Of a DNA stretch of 57,787 nt, positions 28,496 to 37,082 are shown piece by piece. This DNA comes from an uncultured Sutterella sp. (GTDB lineage Bacteria; Pseudomonadota; Gammaproteobacteria; Burkholderiales; Burkholderiaceae_F): positions 1 to 57,787 of the forward strand of contig CAJKSP010000011.1 in assembly GCA_905202595.1 (NCBI GenBank), written 5' to 3'. A program made the position numbers and the translations under genes. Every line of letters begins with the position of its first letter. Position 1 is the first letter of the stretch. The notes under the pieces are model-generated. The model saw only the letters and a list, made by a program, of their open reading frames with translations, was not told the origin of the DNA and searched no databases.

Positions 28496-29494
28496 ATGAC
28501 AGAAGAAGCCCCCAAGGTTGCTGTACTTCTCATCAATACAGGTTCGCCTGAAGCGCCAACTTCGGAGGCTGTGCGCACCTACCTTGCAGAGTTTCTTTCT
28601 GATCGGCGCGTCATAGAGCTGCCGGCCTGGAAGTGGTGGCCGATTCTTCACGGCATCATCCTGCGCACACGACCTGCAAAGTCTGCCAAGCGCTATGCCG
28701 GCGTCTGGACAGCCGACGGCTCGCCGCTCATTTTGTATATGGCACGCATTGCTGAAAAGTTGCAGGCGCGACTTGGACCACAGGCGTGGGTGACGAGCGC
28801 TATGCGCTACGGCAAGCCGTCGATCTCCGAAGCGCTCGACATCTGTGAAGCGAAGGGCATTGAGCGCATTCTTGTCTTTCCTCTTTTTGCACAGTATGCG
28901 CCGCAGACGAGCGCCGCTTGCCTGGATGCAGTTTTCAAGCATTGCCTTAAACGGCGCAACATTCCTGCGCTTCGCACAGTCCGCGCCTATCATCTTGAGC
29001 CGGCCTACATCGGCGCTCTTGCCGCTCGTATTGAGCGGGCATGGGCGCACGGCGGGGCGCCTATGGCACAGGGCGGACGCCTTCTCATGAGCTTTCACGG
29101 CGTCCCGAAGAAGAGCGCCGATGACGGCGATCTTTATCAGACGTACTGCCGAGAAACGGCTGAAGCGCTTGCAGCTCGTCTGGGGCTTTCGCCGAGCGAC
29201 TGGGGGCTTTCATTCCAAAGCCGCTTCGGACCTGAAGAATGGCTGCAGCCCTATACGAGCGATCTGGCTGAAGAATGGGGGCGCAAAGGCGTCAAGCGTC
29301 TTGATGTCATCTGCCCCGGTTTTTCTGCGGACTGCCTTGAAACGCTTGAAGAGATCAATGAGGAGCTCCGCAACACCTATCTGAATGCCGGAACAGAAGG
29401 CGAGTTTCGCTACATTCCCTGTCTCAACGAGAGCGATGAAGCAATTCTTGCCTACGAGACGATCGCGCGGCGCGAGCTCTCCGGCTGGCTTTGA
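28496..29494 (+). CDS. hemH: Ferrochelatase
   Basis: HemH inserts ferrous iron into protoporphyrin IX, the last step of haem b synthesis. The 332-residue product has the catalytic His in LLMSFHGVPKKSADDGD, the family stretch FQSRFGPEEWLQPYT and the metal-handling ICPGFSADCLETLEEI. The length is normal. It lies immediately before the heat-shock operon and shares the plus-strand direction, with a sigma-32 promoter starting only about 16 nt after its stop. It works directly after HemG, encoded at 11506. Confidence 0.95.
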   Translation: MTEEAPKVAVLLINTGSPEAPTSEAVRTYLAEFLSDRRVIELPAWKWWPILHGIILRTRPAKSAKRYAGVWTADGSPLILYMARIAEKLQARLGPQAWVTSAMRYGKPSISEALDICEAKGIERILVFPLFAQYAPQTSAACLDAVFKHCLKRRNIPALRTVRAYHLEPAYIGALAARIERAWAHGGAPMAQGGRLLMSFHGVPKKSADDGDLYQTYCRETAEALAARLGLSPSDWGLSFQSRFGPEEWLQPYTSDLAEEWGRKGVKRLDVICPGFSADCLETLEEINEELRNTYLNAGTEGEFRYIPCLNESDEAILAYETIARRELSGWL

Positions 29495-29509
29495 TTGCGT
29501 ATGCAGCGC

Positions 29510-29538
29510 CTTGATTTCGGCGCTGTCGCCCCCATATA
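29510..29538 (+). promoter_or_regulatory. Sigma-32 heat-shock promoter of grpE
   Basis: A -35 element CTTGATT at 29510-29516 and a -10 element CCCCATATA at 29530-29538 are separated by 14 bases. This matches the sigma-32 consensus (CTTGAAA, 11-16 nt, CCCCATNT) with one or two mismatches in the -35. It is placed about 95 nt before grpE. Confidence 0.85.
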
Positions 29539-29632
29539 AATAAAGACAGAATTCATTCGGGGCGGCCAGACCGTCCCGGCGGCGCATCTTCAATAGAGGT
29601 GCGCCGTCCCTTGAAGAGGAAGCATCGAGAAA

Positions 29633-30265
29633 ATGACCGAAGCCCAGAACGAAAAAGAGGTCAAGCCCAATCCTGCGCAGGCGCAGCCGGAAAATGCCAC
29701 GCAAAACCCGGCTCAGGAACCAGATATCGATGCGCCGGAGGAAGCGGCTGCCGAGTCTGCTCCTGAGGCGCAGGCTGAAGCGGCGGACACGCCGACGATT
29801 GAGAATCTGCAGACAGCGCTCAAGCTTGCCGAGGCGAAGGTGCTCGAGCACTATGATCTTTATGTGCGTGCCATGGCTGAGCTTGAAAATACTCGCCGCC
29901 GTTGCGCGGAAGACGTGCAGAAAGCTCGCAAGTTTGGCATTGAAAAGTTTGCCGAGAACTTGCTCCCTGTCGTCGATAGCATTGAGAAAGCGCTCGATGT
30001 GACCAAGAACGAACCGGATAATCCGGCTCGCGAAGGCATGCAGGCGACTTATCGTCAGTTGTTGCATGCACTGGATGTTTCGGGCATGAAGCCTATTGAT
30101 CCCAAAGGACAGCCTTTCAATCCGCATCAGCATCAGGCGATTGCCATGGTTCCGGCGCCGGAGGGCATGGGCGCAGGCATTTGCGTGCAGGTCTTCCAGC
30201 GCGGTTGGTTGATTGCCGATCGCGTGCTGCGTCCTGCAATGGTGAGCGTGTCTCAGCAGGCCTAA
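29633..30265 (+). CDS. grpE: GrpE nucleotide exchange factor
   Basis: GrpE releases ADP from DnaK during the chaperone cycle. The 210-residue product has an acidic, low-complexity N-terminus (residues 1-55), the long coiled-coil region (LYVRAMAELENTRRRCAEDV) and the beta-domain signature (FNPHQHQAIAMVP, VFQRGWLIADRVLRPAMVSV). A GAGGAA site lies about 12 bases before the ATG. It is transcribed from its own sigma-32 promoter and closed by a terminator, so dnaK is read mainly from a second promoter. Confidence 0.95.
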   Translation: MTEAQNEKEVKPNPAQAQPENATQNPAQEPDIDAPEEAAAESAPEAQAEAADTPTIENLQTALKLAEAKVLEHYDLYVRAMAELENTRRRCAEDVQKARKFGIEKFAENLLPVVDSIEKALDVTKNEPDNPAREGMQATYRQLLHALDVSGMKPIDPKGQPFNPHQHQAIAMVPAPEGMGAGICVQVFQRGWLIADRVLRPAMVSVSQQA

Positions 30266-30286
30266 CGTTTGGCTTGAGACCGTTCA

Positions 30287-30328
30287 AGGCCGTTCTGCTT
30301 CTTTGTTGATGCAGGGCGGCCTTTCTTT
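30287..30328 (+). terminator. Intrinsic terminator after grpE
   Basis: AGGCCG-TTCTGC (30287-30298) pairs with GCAG-GGCGGCCT (30311-30322), with two internal mismatches, and is followed by TTCTTTTT. Confidence 0.75.
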
Positions 30329-30371
30329 TTGCCTCTCGCAGAGGTGAATAGAAGTTTTTCGCGAGCACCCC

Positions 30372-30400
30372 CTTGAAAAAGCAAGGGGCATCCCCATATA
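30372..30400 (+). promoter_or_regulatory. Sigma-32 heat-shock promoter of dnaK
   Basis: A perfect -35 CTTGAAA (30372-30378) and a perfect -10 CCCCATATA (30392-30400) are separated by 13 bases. The -35 lies inside an inverted repeat, CCCCTTG (30369-30375) and CAAGGGG (30382-30388). The 5' leader to dnaK is long, roughly 165 nt. No CIRCE element (HrcA operator) is present. Confidence 0.93.
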
Positions 30401-30573
30401 GGGATTAAAGAGAAAAGCGCCTCGAGGAGCAATGCTCCGCGAACGCTTAAGGCAATTCAAGATCCCGCCGAGGAAGGGCGCTCCGGGTTGCGTCAGCAGT
30501 CCAACGGGCGCCGGCACTGAAAGGTGCAACAGCTTCTCCGGTCGGAAGTCTCAAACACAGGATGCTTAAAGAC

Positions 30574-32499
30574 ATGTCAAAGATCATCGGCATTGACCTT
30601 GGCACGACAAATTCTGCAGTCGCGATCATGGAAGGCGATCACGTCAAGGTGATCGAGAACAGCGAAGGCGCTCGCACTACGCCGTCGATCGTTGCTTATC
30701 TTGACAACGGCGAAACGCTGGTGGGCGCTCCGGCTAAGCGTCAGGCGATTACGAATCCGAAGAACACGCTCTACGCTGTGAAGCGCCTGATCGGCCGTCG
30801 CTTTGACGACCCTGAAGTGCAGAAGGACCTCGGACTGATGCCCTTCAGCATCGTGCGCGCCGACAATGGCGATGCTTGGGTGCAGGTTGGCGACAAGCGC
30901 CTCGCCCCGCAGCAGGTCTCTGCTGAAGTTCTCCGCAAGATGAAGAAGACTGCTGAGGATTATCTTGGCGAGCCTGTCACGGAAGCGGTGATTACGGTGC
31001 CGGCCTACTTCAACGACAGCCAGCGCCAGGCCACGAAGGACGCCGGCCGCATCGCCGGCCTTGAGGTCAAGCGCATCATCAATGAGCCGACGGCCGCTGC
31101 TCTGGCTTTTGGCCTTGATAAGGGCGGCAGCGCTGATCGCAAGATTGCCGTGTATGACCTCGGTGGTGGCACGTTCGATATTTCGATCATCGACATTGCC
31201 AACATTGATGGCGACAAGCAGTTTGAAGTTCTGTCGACGAACGGCGACACGTTCCTTGGCGGCGAAGACTTCGACCAGCGCCTCGTCGACTACATCATCA
31301 ACGAGTTCCGCCGCGACACGGGCGCCGACCTCTCGAAGGACGTGCTTGCGCTGCAGCGCTTGAAGGATGCGGCTGAAAAGGCCAAGATTGAGCTCTCGAG
31401 CCGTCAGGAGACGGAAATCAATCTGCCGTACATCACGGCCGATGCGACTGGCCCGAAGCACCTCGACATGAACATTACTCGTGCGAAGTTCGAGTCTCTC
31501 GTTGAGGACCTCGTGCAGCGTACGATTCAGCCGGTTGAAAAGGCTCTGCGCGATGCGAAGGCGACTGTGAACGATATCACGGACGTGATTCTGGTCGGCG
31601 GTCAGTCCCGCATGCCGCGCGTTCAGGAAGTTGTCCGCGAATACTTCGGCAAGGAGCCTCGCAAGGATGTGAATCCGGATGAGGCTGTGGCTATCGGTGC
31701 CGCTATTCAGGGTTCTGTGCTGACAGGCGAGCGTCGCGACGTGCTGCTGCTCGACGTGACTCCGCTTACGCTGGGCATTGAAACGCTTGGTGGCGTGATG
31801 ACCCCGATGATCAAGCGCAATACGACTATTCCGACGAAGCACGCTCAGGTCTTCTCGACGGCTGAAGATAATCAGCCGGCCGTTACGATCAAGGTCTATC
31901 AGGGCGAGCATCAGATGGCTGCCTCGAACAAGCTTCTTGGCGAGTTCAACCTTGAAGGCATTCCGCCTTCTCCTCGTGGACTGCCGCAGATCGAGGTTAC
32001 GTTCGACATCGATGCAAACGGCATCCTTCACGTCGGCGCCAAGGACAAGGCGACTGGCAAGGAGAACAACATCACCATTCGCGCCAGCTCGGGCCTCTCT
32101 GAGGACGAAATCCAGCGCATGGTTCAGGATGCTGAAGCGAACAAGGAAGAGGATCATCGCCGCTTTGAGCTCGCTCAGAGCCGCAATGCTGCTGATGCTG
32201 CCGTTGCGCAGGTCCAGAAGACGCTCAAGGACTTTGGAGACAAGGTCGAAAGCGAAGACCGCGCTGCGTGCGAGAGCGCCATCAAAGATGTTCAGGACAA
32301 GGTCAAGGGCGAAGACAAGGCTGCCATCGACAGCGCTGTGGAGCGTCTGATGACTGCTGCCCAGAAGATCGGCGAAAAGATGAACAAGGCCGCTGCACAG
32401 CAGGCCCAGACTCAGCCGGGTGCTCAATCCCAGCAGCAGAGCAAGGGCGGCAAGGACGACGACGTTGTTGACGCCGACTTCACGGAAGTGAAGCACTAA
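30574..32499 (+). CDS. dnaK: DnaK (Hsp70) chaperone
   Basis: This is an ATP-driven chaperone of 641 residues. The nucleotide-binding domain opens with IIGIDLGTTNS and contains VYDLGGGTFDISI and VILVGGQSRMPRVQ. The substrate-binding domain starts after LLLDVTPLTLGIET. The lid and Gln-rich tail end in DDDVVDADFTEVKH, close to the universal EEVKD-type end. The upstream in-frame ATG at 30562 is rejected because the family begins at MSKIIGIDLGTT. The gene shows strong codon bias typical of high expression. It works with GrpE and DnaJ encoded on either side. Confidence 0.98.
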   Translation: MSKIIGIDLGTTNSAVAIMEGDHVKVIENSEGARTTPSIVAYLDNGETLVGAPAKRQAITNPKNTLYAVKRLIGRRFDDPEVQKDLGLMPFSIVRADNGDAWVQVGDKRLAPQQVSAEVLRKMKKTAEDYLGEPVTEAVITVPAYFNDSQRQATKDAGRIAGLEVKRIINEPTAAALAFGLDKGGSADRKIAVYDLGGGTFDISIIDIANIDGDKQFEVLSTNGDTFLGGEDFDQRLVDYIINEFRRDTGADLSKDVLALQRLKDAAEKAKIELSSRQETEINLPYITADATGPKHLDMNITRAKFESLVEDLVQRTIQPVEKALRDAKATVNDITDVILVGGQSRMPRVQEVVREYFGKEPRKDVNPDEAVAIGAAIQGSVLTGERRDVLLLDVTPLTLGIETLGGVMTPMIKRNTTIPTKHAQVFSTAEDNQPAVTIKVYQGEHQMAASNKLLGEFNLEGIPPSPRGLPQIEVTFDIDANGILHVGAKDKATGKENNITIRASSGLSEDEIQRMVQDAEANKEEDHRRFELAQSRNAADAAVAQVQKTLKDFGDKVESEDRAACESAIKDVQDKVKGEDKAAIDSAVERLMTAAQKIGEKMNKAAAQQAQTQPGAQSQQQSKGGKDDDVVDADFTEVKH

Positions 32500-32509
32500 T
32501 CGCAGCAGT

Positions 32510-32604
32510 CCGCGGAATCGTGCGGATTCCGCGGCAAGCCGGGCGCAATGCCCGGCTTCGCTGTCAGGAGGGCCGGACCGATTAACTTCGGCCGGCCCTT
32601 TCTT
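32510..32604 (+). terminator. Three consecutive hairpins between dnaK and dnaJ, last one terminator-like
   Basis: Hairpin 1 is CCGCGGAATC/GATTCCGCGG (32510-32534, perfect 10 bp). Hairpin 2 is CCGGGC/GCCCGG (32539-32555). Hairpin 3 is AGGGCCGG/CCGGCCCT (32569-32599), followed by TTCTT. Only the third has a T tract, so the first two may instead protect the dnaK mRNA 3' end while some read-through reaches dnaJ. Confidence 0.65.
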
Positions 32605-32651
32605 GGGTATTAGATTGGCGGGTTGAACCCGCTCTACTGACGAGTCACGAG

Positions 32652-33812
32652 ATGGCTGATCAAGACTATTACGAGCTCCTTGGCGTTTCGCGCAGCGCCT
32701 CTGCTGACGAAATCAAGAAAGCGTATCGGCGCCTGGCGATGAAGTACCACCCGGACCGCAATCCAGGCAACAAGGAAGCTGAGGAGAAGTTCAAGGCGAT
32801 CGGCGAAGCGTATTCCGTGCTTTCTGACGAGCAGAAGCGCGCTGCCTACGACCGCTACGGCAAGGCTGGCATTGACCCGTCAGCGGCGGCAGGCCAGGGA
32901 GCCGGCGGTTTTGGGGGCTTTGGCGGCTTCGGCGGCATGAACAGCGGAGACTTCCAAAGCGCCTTCGGCGACATTTTTTCGGATCTCTTTGGCGGTGGCC
33001 GCCGCTCGTCGCAGGCCCGTGAGCATGGCACGCGTGGTCGGGACATCAGCTTTTCGCTCGAAGTTTCGCTTGAGGATGTCGCTCACGGACGCAAGATGAA
33101 GATTCGCGTGCCGGCTTGGGAGAAGTGCCACACGTGCGGTGGCTCCGGCTGCAAGCCAGGCACTGGCCGCAAGACCTGCCACACTTGCGGCGGTTCTGGC
33201 GTCGTCCGCATGTCGAATGGCCTTTTCCAAGTGCAGCAGACTTGCCCAACTTGTCACGGCACGGGCCAGGTGATCGAGCAGCCTTGCGCTGACTGCCACG
33301 GCACGGGTTATGTCCGCACGGCGAAGGAGCTCGAAATCAATATTCCTGTCGGCATTAACGACGGACAGCGCATCCGTGTGGCTGGCCGCGGCGAGCCTGG
33401 CGAGAACGGCGGCGAAGCAGGCGATCTCTACGTTGAAATTCGCGTCAAGGAGAATGACATCTTCGAGCGCGACGGTGATGATCTGCACATGGATTTGCCG
33501 ATTTCCTTTGTCACTGCGGCGCTTGGCGGCGAGGTCGAGGTGCCGACGCTTGATGGAGAAACCCGCATCACTATTCCGGAAGGTACGCAAGGCGGCAAGA
33601 CATTCCGCATGCGCGGACGCGGCATCAAGAATTTGCGCACTGGCGATCCAGGCGATTTGTTCCTGCATATCGCCATTGAGACGCCTGTAAATCTGACGGC
33701 CAAGCAGAAGGATCTTCTCAAGCAGTTTGACGCTTCGGTGCGCGAAGGCGGCGAAAAGCACAATCCGCAGACAAAGAGCTTTTTCGAGCGGATGAAGAAC
33801 ATCTTCAAGTAA
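32652..33812 (+). CDS. dnaJ: DnaJ (Hsp40) co-chaperone
   Basis: DnaJ delivers substrates to DnaK and stimulates its ATPase. The 386-residue product is a full class A DnaJ. The J domain has the HPD motif (KYHPDRNPG, about residue 32), followed by a Gly/Phe-rich linker (about 78-100). Four CxxCxGxG zinc repeats (CHTCGGSG, CHTCGGSG, CPTCHGTG, CADCHGTG) lie at about 145-220, and the C-terminal substrate domain completes the protein. No second sigma-32 promoter is obvious, so expression probably comes from dnaK read-through. Confidence 0.97.
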   Translation: MADQDYYELLGVSRSASADEIKKAYRRLAMKYHPDRNPGNKEAEEKFKAIGEAYSVLSDEQKRAAYDRYGKAGIDPSAAAGQGAGGFGGFGGFGGMNSGDFQSAFGDIFSDLFGGGRRSSQAREHGTRGRDISFSLEVSLEDVAHGRKMKIRVPAWEKCHTCGGSGCKPGTGRKTCHTCGGSGVVRMSNGLFQVQQTCPTCHGTGQVIEQPCADCHGTGYVRTAKELEINIPVGINDGQRIRVAGRGEPGENGGEAGDLYVEIRVKENDIFERDGDDLHMDLPISFVTAALGGEVEVPTLDGETRITIPEGTQGGKTFRMRGRGIKNLRTGDPGDLFLHIAIETPVNLTAKQKDLLKQFDASVREGGEKHNPQTKSFFERMKNIFK

Positions 33813-33821
33813 CGTCTAGTG

Positions 33822-33846
33822 CAGGCCATGCATGATGCATGGCCTG
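33822..33846 (+). terminator. Perfect palindromic hairpin just after dnaJ
   Basis: CAGGCCATGCAT and ATGCATGGCCTG are separated by a single G, a 12-bp perfect inverted repeat. It begins nine bases after the dnaJ stop and lacks a T tract. It is probably a 3'-end stabilising structure, or it acts together with the terminator that follows. Confidence 0.5.
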
Positions 33847-33863
33847 TATTGCCTGCCTGAAAT

Positions 33864-33899
33864 AAAACGGCCTCGCCTTTATAAAGGCGAGGCCGTTTT
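33864..33899. terminator. Perfect bidirectional terminator between dnaJ and the efflux operon
   Basis: A 36-nt perfect palindrome starts AAAACGGCCTCGCC and ends GGCGAGGCCGTTTT, with centre TTTATAAA. It has an A run on one side and a T run on the other, so it should stop transcription from both convergent operons. Confidence 0.92.
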
Positions 33900-33929
33900 G
33901 CTGACAGCTGTTTTTGAATTTACCGGCGA

Positions 33930-36900
33930 CTAGTCAGCGCGTTTCTCTGTTTCTGCCTGCTGTTGCTGGCTGCGGCGCTTCTTCTGGCGGGCAAACCAAG
34001 TAAAGAATACCGGCACGAAGATCGTGGAGATGAAGGTTGCAGCCAGCATGCCGCCAAAGACGCCTGTACCCATGGAATGTCGAGCAGAAGCGCCGGCGCC
34101 GGTAGCCAACATGAGCGGTACGACACCGAGCACAAAAGCGAGCGAAGTCATGAGAATCGGACGGAAGCGGAGTCCAGCAGCAGCGATGGCTGCGTCAAAA
34201 GGTCCTAAGCCTTCCTCCATCTTCATGGCGGCAAATTCAACGATCAGAATGGCGTTTTTGGCCGTGAGACCAATCAGCACTAGCAGGCCGATTTGGAAGT
34301 AGATGTCGTTGGATGAACCGCGGATGGCTACAGCTACCATAGCGCCAAGGAAGGCATAAGGAATGGCTAGAACTACGGCAATTGGCAGAGACCAGCGCTC
34401 ATAAAGAGCCGCCAAAATAAGGAACATGACAAGGACGCCGAAGCCGAAGGCGGTGGCCGAAGAGGCGCCGATGCGCTTCTCGTGATAAGTCTGTCCAGTC
34501 CATTCCACTTGATAGCCTTCAGGTAGCACTTGATCGGCAGTCTCTTCCACAATGCGAATGGCATCGCCAGACGAGACGCCTTGTACGGCTGAGCCCATGA
34601 ATTGAGAGCCTAGATAACCGTTCATGCGGCCAAGCGATTCGGCGCCTGATGTACGCGTATAACTAATGAGCGAAGAGACGGGGATCATTTCTCCCGTAGT
34701 GGAGGAGCGAACATACGCACGACCAAGATCTTCCGGAGTAGAACGGAACTTGGCGTCGGCTTGCATGACGACACGGTAAGTCTTGCCATTGCGCGTGAAG
34801 TCATTGATGTAGGTGGAGCCCATCAATGTGCCGATGGTGTTGTAGACATCATCAATGGACACGCCCAGCGAATAGGCGCGGTCCTGGTCGACGACCAGCT
34901 TGAGTTCAGGACTGTCAGCAACTAGGAAGCTGCGCAGGCCCGTAATCTCCGGACGCTTGGAGAGCTCCTGAATAAAAGTGTTCGTCACTTCCTGAAGGAC
35001 GAGCGGGTCATCGTTGCCGTGCGACGTGATGTAGCCGGAGAAGCCGCTTGAAGAGCCGAGGCCCGGAATCGGGGCCGGCGTCGTCGCGACGCCCATGGCT
35101 TCCGGATTCGCATTGAGGCTCTTCTGCAGCTGAGACTGAATATCGAAAGCGCTTTCCTGGCGCTCATTCCAGTTTTTCAGCTGAATAATGAAGGTGGCTG
35201 CATTGGCTCGAATGTTTGAAGAGAGCGTATCAAAGCCCATCATTGTGAGCACATTCTGGACGGCAGGCATCTTTTCGAGCTTTTGAAGAATCTGGCTCGA
35301 AACAGCTTCCGTGCGAGGGAAGGCTGAACCTTCTGGGAGCGAGATGGCCATGCGAACCAGTCCCTGGTCTTCGCGAGGGATGAAGGCTGTTGGCGTACGC
35401 TCCAGCATCTGCCAGCAGCCGATGCAAACGCCAATCAGGATCAGCGCAGAAATGAAGCGGTGCTTGAGCGCAGCGCGCACACATTGCAGAAAGCGCATTG
35501 TGAAGGCAGAGAGCTCCTGATTGAACCAGCGGAAGATTTTGGGGCGTTTTGCTTCGCTTTCCGGCTTCAGCAGAATCGCGCAGAGTGCCGGCGTCAGCGT
35601 CAGTGCGACAAAGCCAGAAATCACAACTGCGACGGCAACTGTTACGGCAAATTGGCGGTAAAGCTCGCCAGCAATACCGCCGAGGAAGGCAACAGGGATG
35701 AAGACCGCCGCGAGCACAAGCACAATGGCGACGAGTGCGCCGGCAACTTCCTTCATGGCTTTTTGAGCCGCTTCAAATGGCGGTAGCCCTTCCGTGCGCA
35801 TGATTCGCTCAACGTTTTCCAGCACGACGATGGCGTCGTCGACGACGATGCCGATGGCTAGCGTCATAGCAAAGAGCGTGAGCGTGTTGAGCGAGAAGCC
35901 GAAGAGCCAAAGACCGGCCATCGTGCCGATGAGTGAGACAGGCACGGCCAGCATTGGAATGAGCGTTGCGCGCCAGCTCTGCAAAAAGACGAAGACGACG
36001 ATAAGAACCAAGAGGCCGGCTTCAAAGAGCGTGTGATACACCTCGTTAAGCGAGGCTTCAACAAAGATCGTGGTGTCGTCCGTGATGATGTAGGAAAGAC
36101 GTCCTTTCGGGAAATGGCTGGCCAGTTCCTGAACGCGCGTCTTCACTGCCTCAGACGCCGCCATGGCGTTGGCGCCAGACTGCAGGTATACGCCGATGTT
36201 GACGCCAGGCGCACCGTTGAGGTCCACGCGGAACTCATAGGAGCGCTTGCCGGTTTCTGTCGTTGCAATGTCTCGTATGTGCACTAGGCCGTTGGGGCCG
36301 TCGTTTTTCACCACGATATTGCCGAATTCTTCCGGCGTTAGAAGCTGACCAGGGGCAGTGATTGTGTAGTAGAGCTGCTGGTCTGGAAGCGTTGGAGCGG
36401 TGCCCACGCGGCCGACTGCTCGCTGATCGTTTTGCGCCTCAACGGCATCGTTGACGTCCTGCGTAGTCACGCCGAGCTTGCCCATGAGCTCTGGATCGAG
36501 CCAGATGCGCATAGCAGACTGAACATTGCCAAAGACGTTAACGTCGCCAATGCCGGGTAGGCGCTTCAGTTCGTCAACGATGTTGAGGTTGGCGTAGTCG
36601 GCCATTTGCGTTGCCGACATAGATCCGTCCGGAGACCAGAGCGCCATCATCAGGAGCTCTTCATCCGTGCGCTTTCGCACGCTTACGCCTTGATCGCGAA
36701 CGGTTGCCGGCAGGCGGCGCTCGGCAGTTCGAACGCGATTGTTGATTTCAAGCATCGCATCGTTTGGATTGGTGCCAACGTCAAAGACGCAGGCAATCGA
36801 CAGATCACCGTTGCTGCGGATGCTTGTTGTGTAGTACAGAAGGCCTTCAATGCCAGAAAGCTGGTCTTCAATAGGCGCGGCGACCGTACGGGCGATGGTT

Positions 36901-37067
36901 TCAGCATCGGCGCCTTCATATGTGGCGGAGATGCGTATGGTCGGCGGGGTAATGTTTGGGTACTGCGAAAGTGGCAGCACGCGAAGCGCCACTAAGCCGG
37001 CAAGCACTATAAGAAGCGAAAGGACGGTCGCAAAGATGGGCCGGCGAATGCAGAACTGACTCAGCAT
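33930..37067 (-). CDS. RND efflux pump inner-membrane transporter (AcrB/MexB, HAE1 family)
   Basis: This proton-driven drug exporter trimerises in the inner membrane and works with a periplasmic adaptor and an outer-membrane channel. The 1045-residue product has the usual length and two repeats of six membrane helices with large periplasmic loops. The proton-relay Asp pair sits in GIVVDDAIVVLENV (TM4 region) and the matching Lys in LTAKNAILIVEFA (TM10 region). The periplasmic opening QYPNITPPTIRISATYEGAD is typical of HAE1 pumps. It starts 15 nt after the adaptor gene. No TolC-type gene or local repressor is in the window. Confidence 0.95.
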   Translation of the reverse strand: MLSQFCIRRPIFATVLSLLIVLAGLVALRVLPLSQYPNITPPTIRISATYEGADAETIARTVAAPIEDQLSGIEGLLYYTTSIRSNGDLSIACVFDVGTNPNDAMLEINNRVRTAERRLPATVRDQGVSVRKRTDEELLMMALWSPDGSMSATQMADYANLNIVDELKRLPGIGDVNVFGNVQSAMRIWLDPELMGKLGVTTQDVNDAVEAQNDQRAVGRVGTAPTLPDQQLYYTITAPGQLLTPEEFGNIVVKNDGPNGLVHIRDIATTETGKRSYEFRVDLNGAPGVNIGVYLQSGANAMAASEAVKTRVQELASHFPKGRLSYIITDDTTIFVEASLNEVYHTLFEAGLLVLIVVFVFLQSWRATLIPMLAVPVSLIGTMAGLWLFGFSLNTLTLFAMTLAIGIVVDDAIVVLENVERIMRTEGLPPFEAAQKAMKEVAGALVAIVLVLAAVFIPVAFLGGIAGELYRQFAVTVAVAVVISGFVALTLTPALCAILLKPESEAKRPKIFRWFNQELSAFTMRFLQCVRAALKHRFISALILIGVCIGCWQMLERTPTAFIPREDQGLVRMAISLPEGSAFPRTEAVSSQILQKLEKMPAVQNVLTMMGFDTLSSNIRANAATFIIQLKNWNERQESAFDIQSQLQKSLNANPEAMGVATTPAPIPGLGSSSGFSGYITSHGNDDPLVLQEVTNTFIQELSKRPEITGLRSFLVADSPELKLVVDQDRAYSLGVSIDDVYNTIGTLMGSTYINDFTRNGKTYRVVMQADAKFRSTPEDLGRAYVRSSTTGEMIPVSSLISYTRTSGAESLGRMNGYLGSQFMGSAVQGVSSGDAIRIVEETADQVLPEGYQVEWTGQTYHEKRIGASSATAFGFGVLVMFLILAALYERWSLPIAVVLAIPYAFLGAMVAVAIRGSSNDIYFQIGLLVLIGLTAKNAILIVEFAAMKMEEGLGPFDAAIAAAGLRFRPILMTSLAFVLGVVPLMLATGAGASARHSMGTGVFGGMLAATFISTIFVPVFFTWFARQKKRRSQQQQAETEKRAD

Positions 37068-37082
37068 GATCTGCCCTCTTAA

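Noticed and set aside
30577..32496. Open frame of 639 codons on the minus strand exactly opposite dnaK
   Set aside because: Long antisense frames opposite dnaK arise from its codon bias and have misled annotators before. The product has no family features, and dnaK on the plus strand is unambiguous.
33822..33899. Two adjacent perfect palindromes considered as a repeat array or CRISPR
   Set aside because: The two palindromes differ in sequence and occur once each. The second has the features of a bidirectional terminator.
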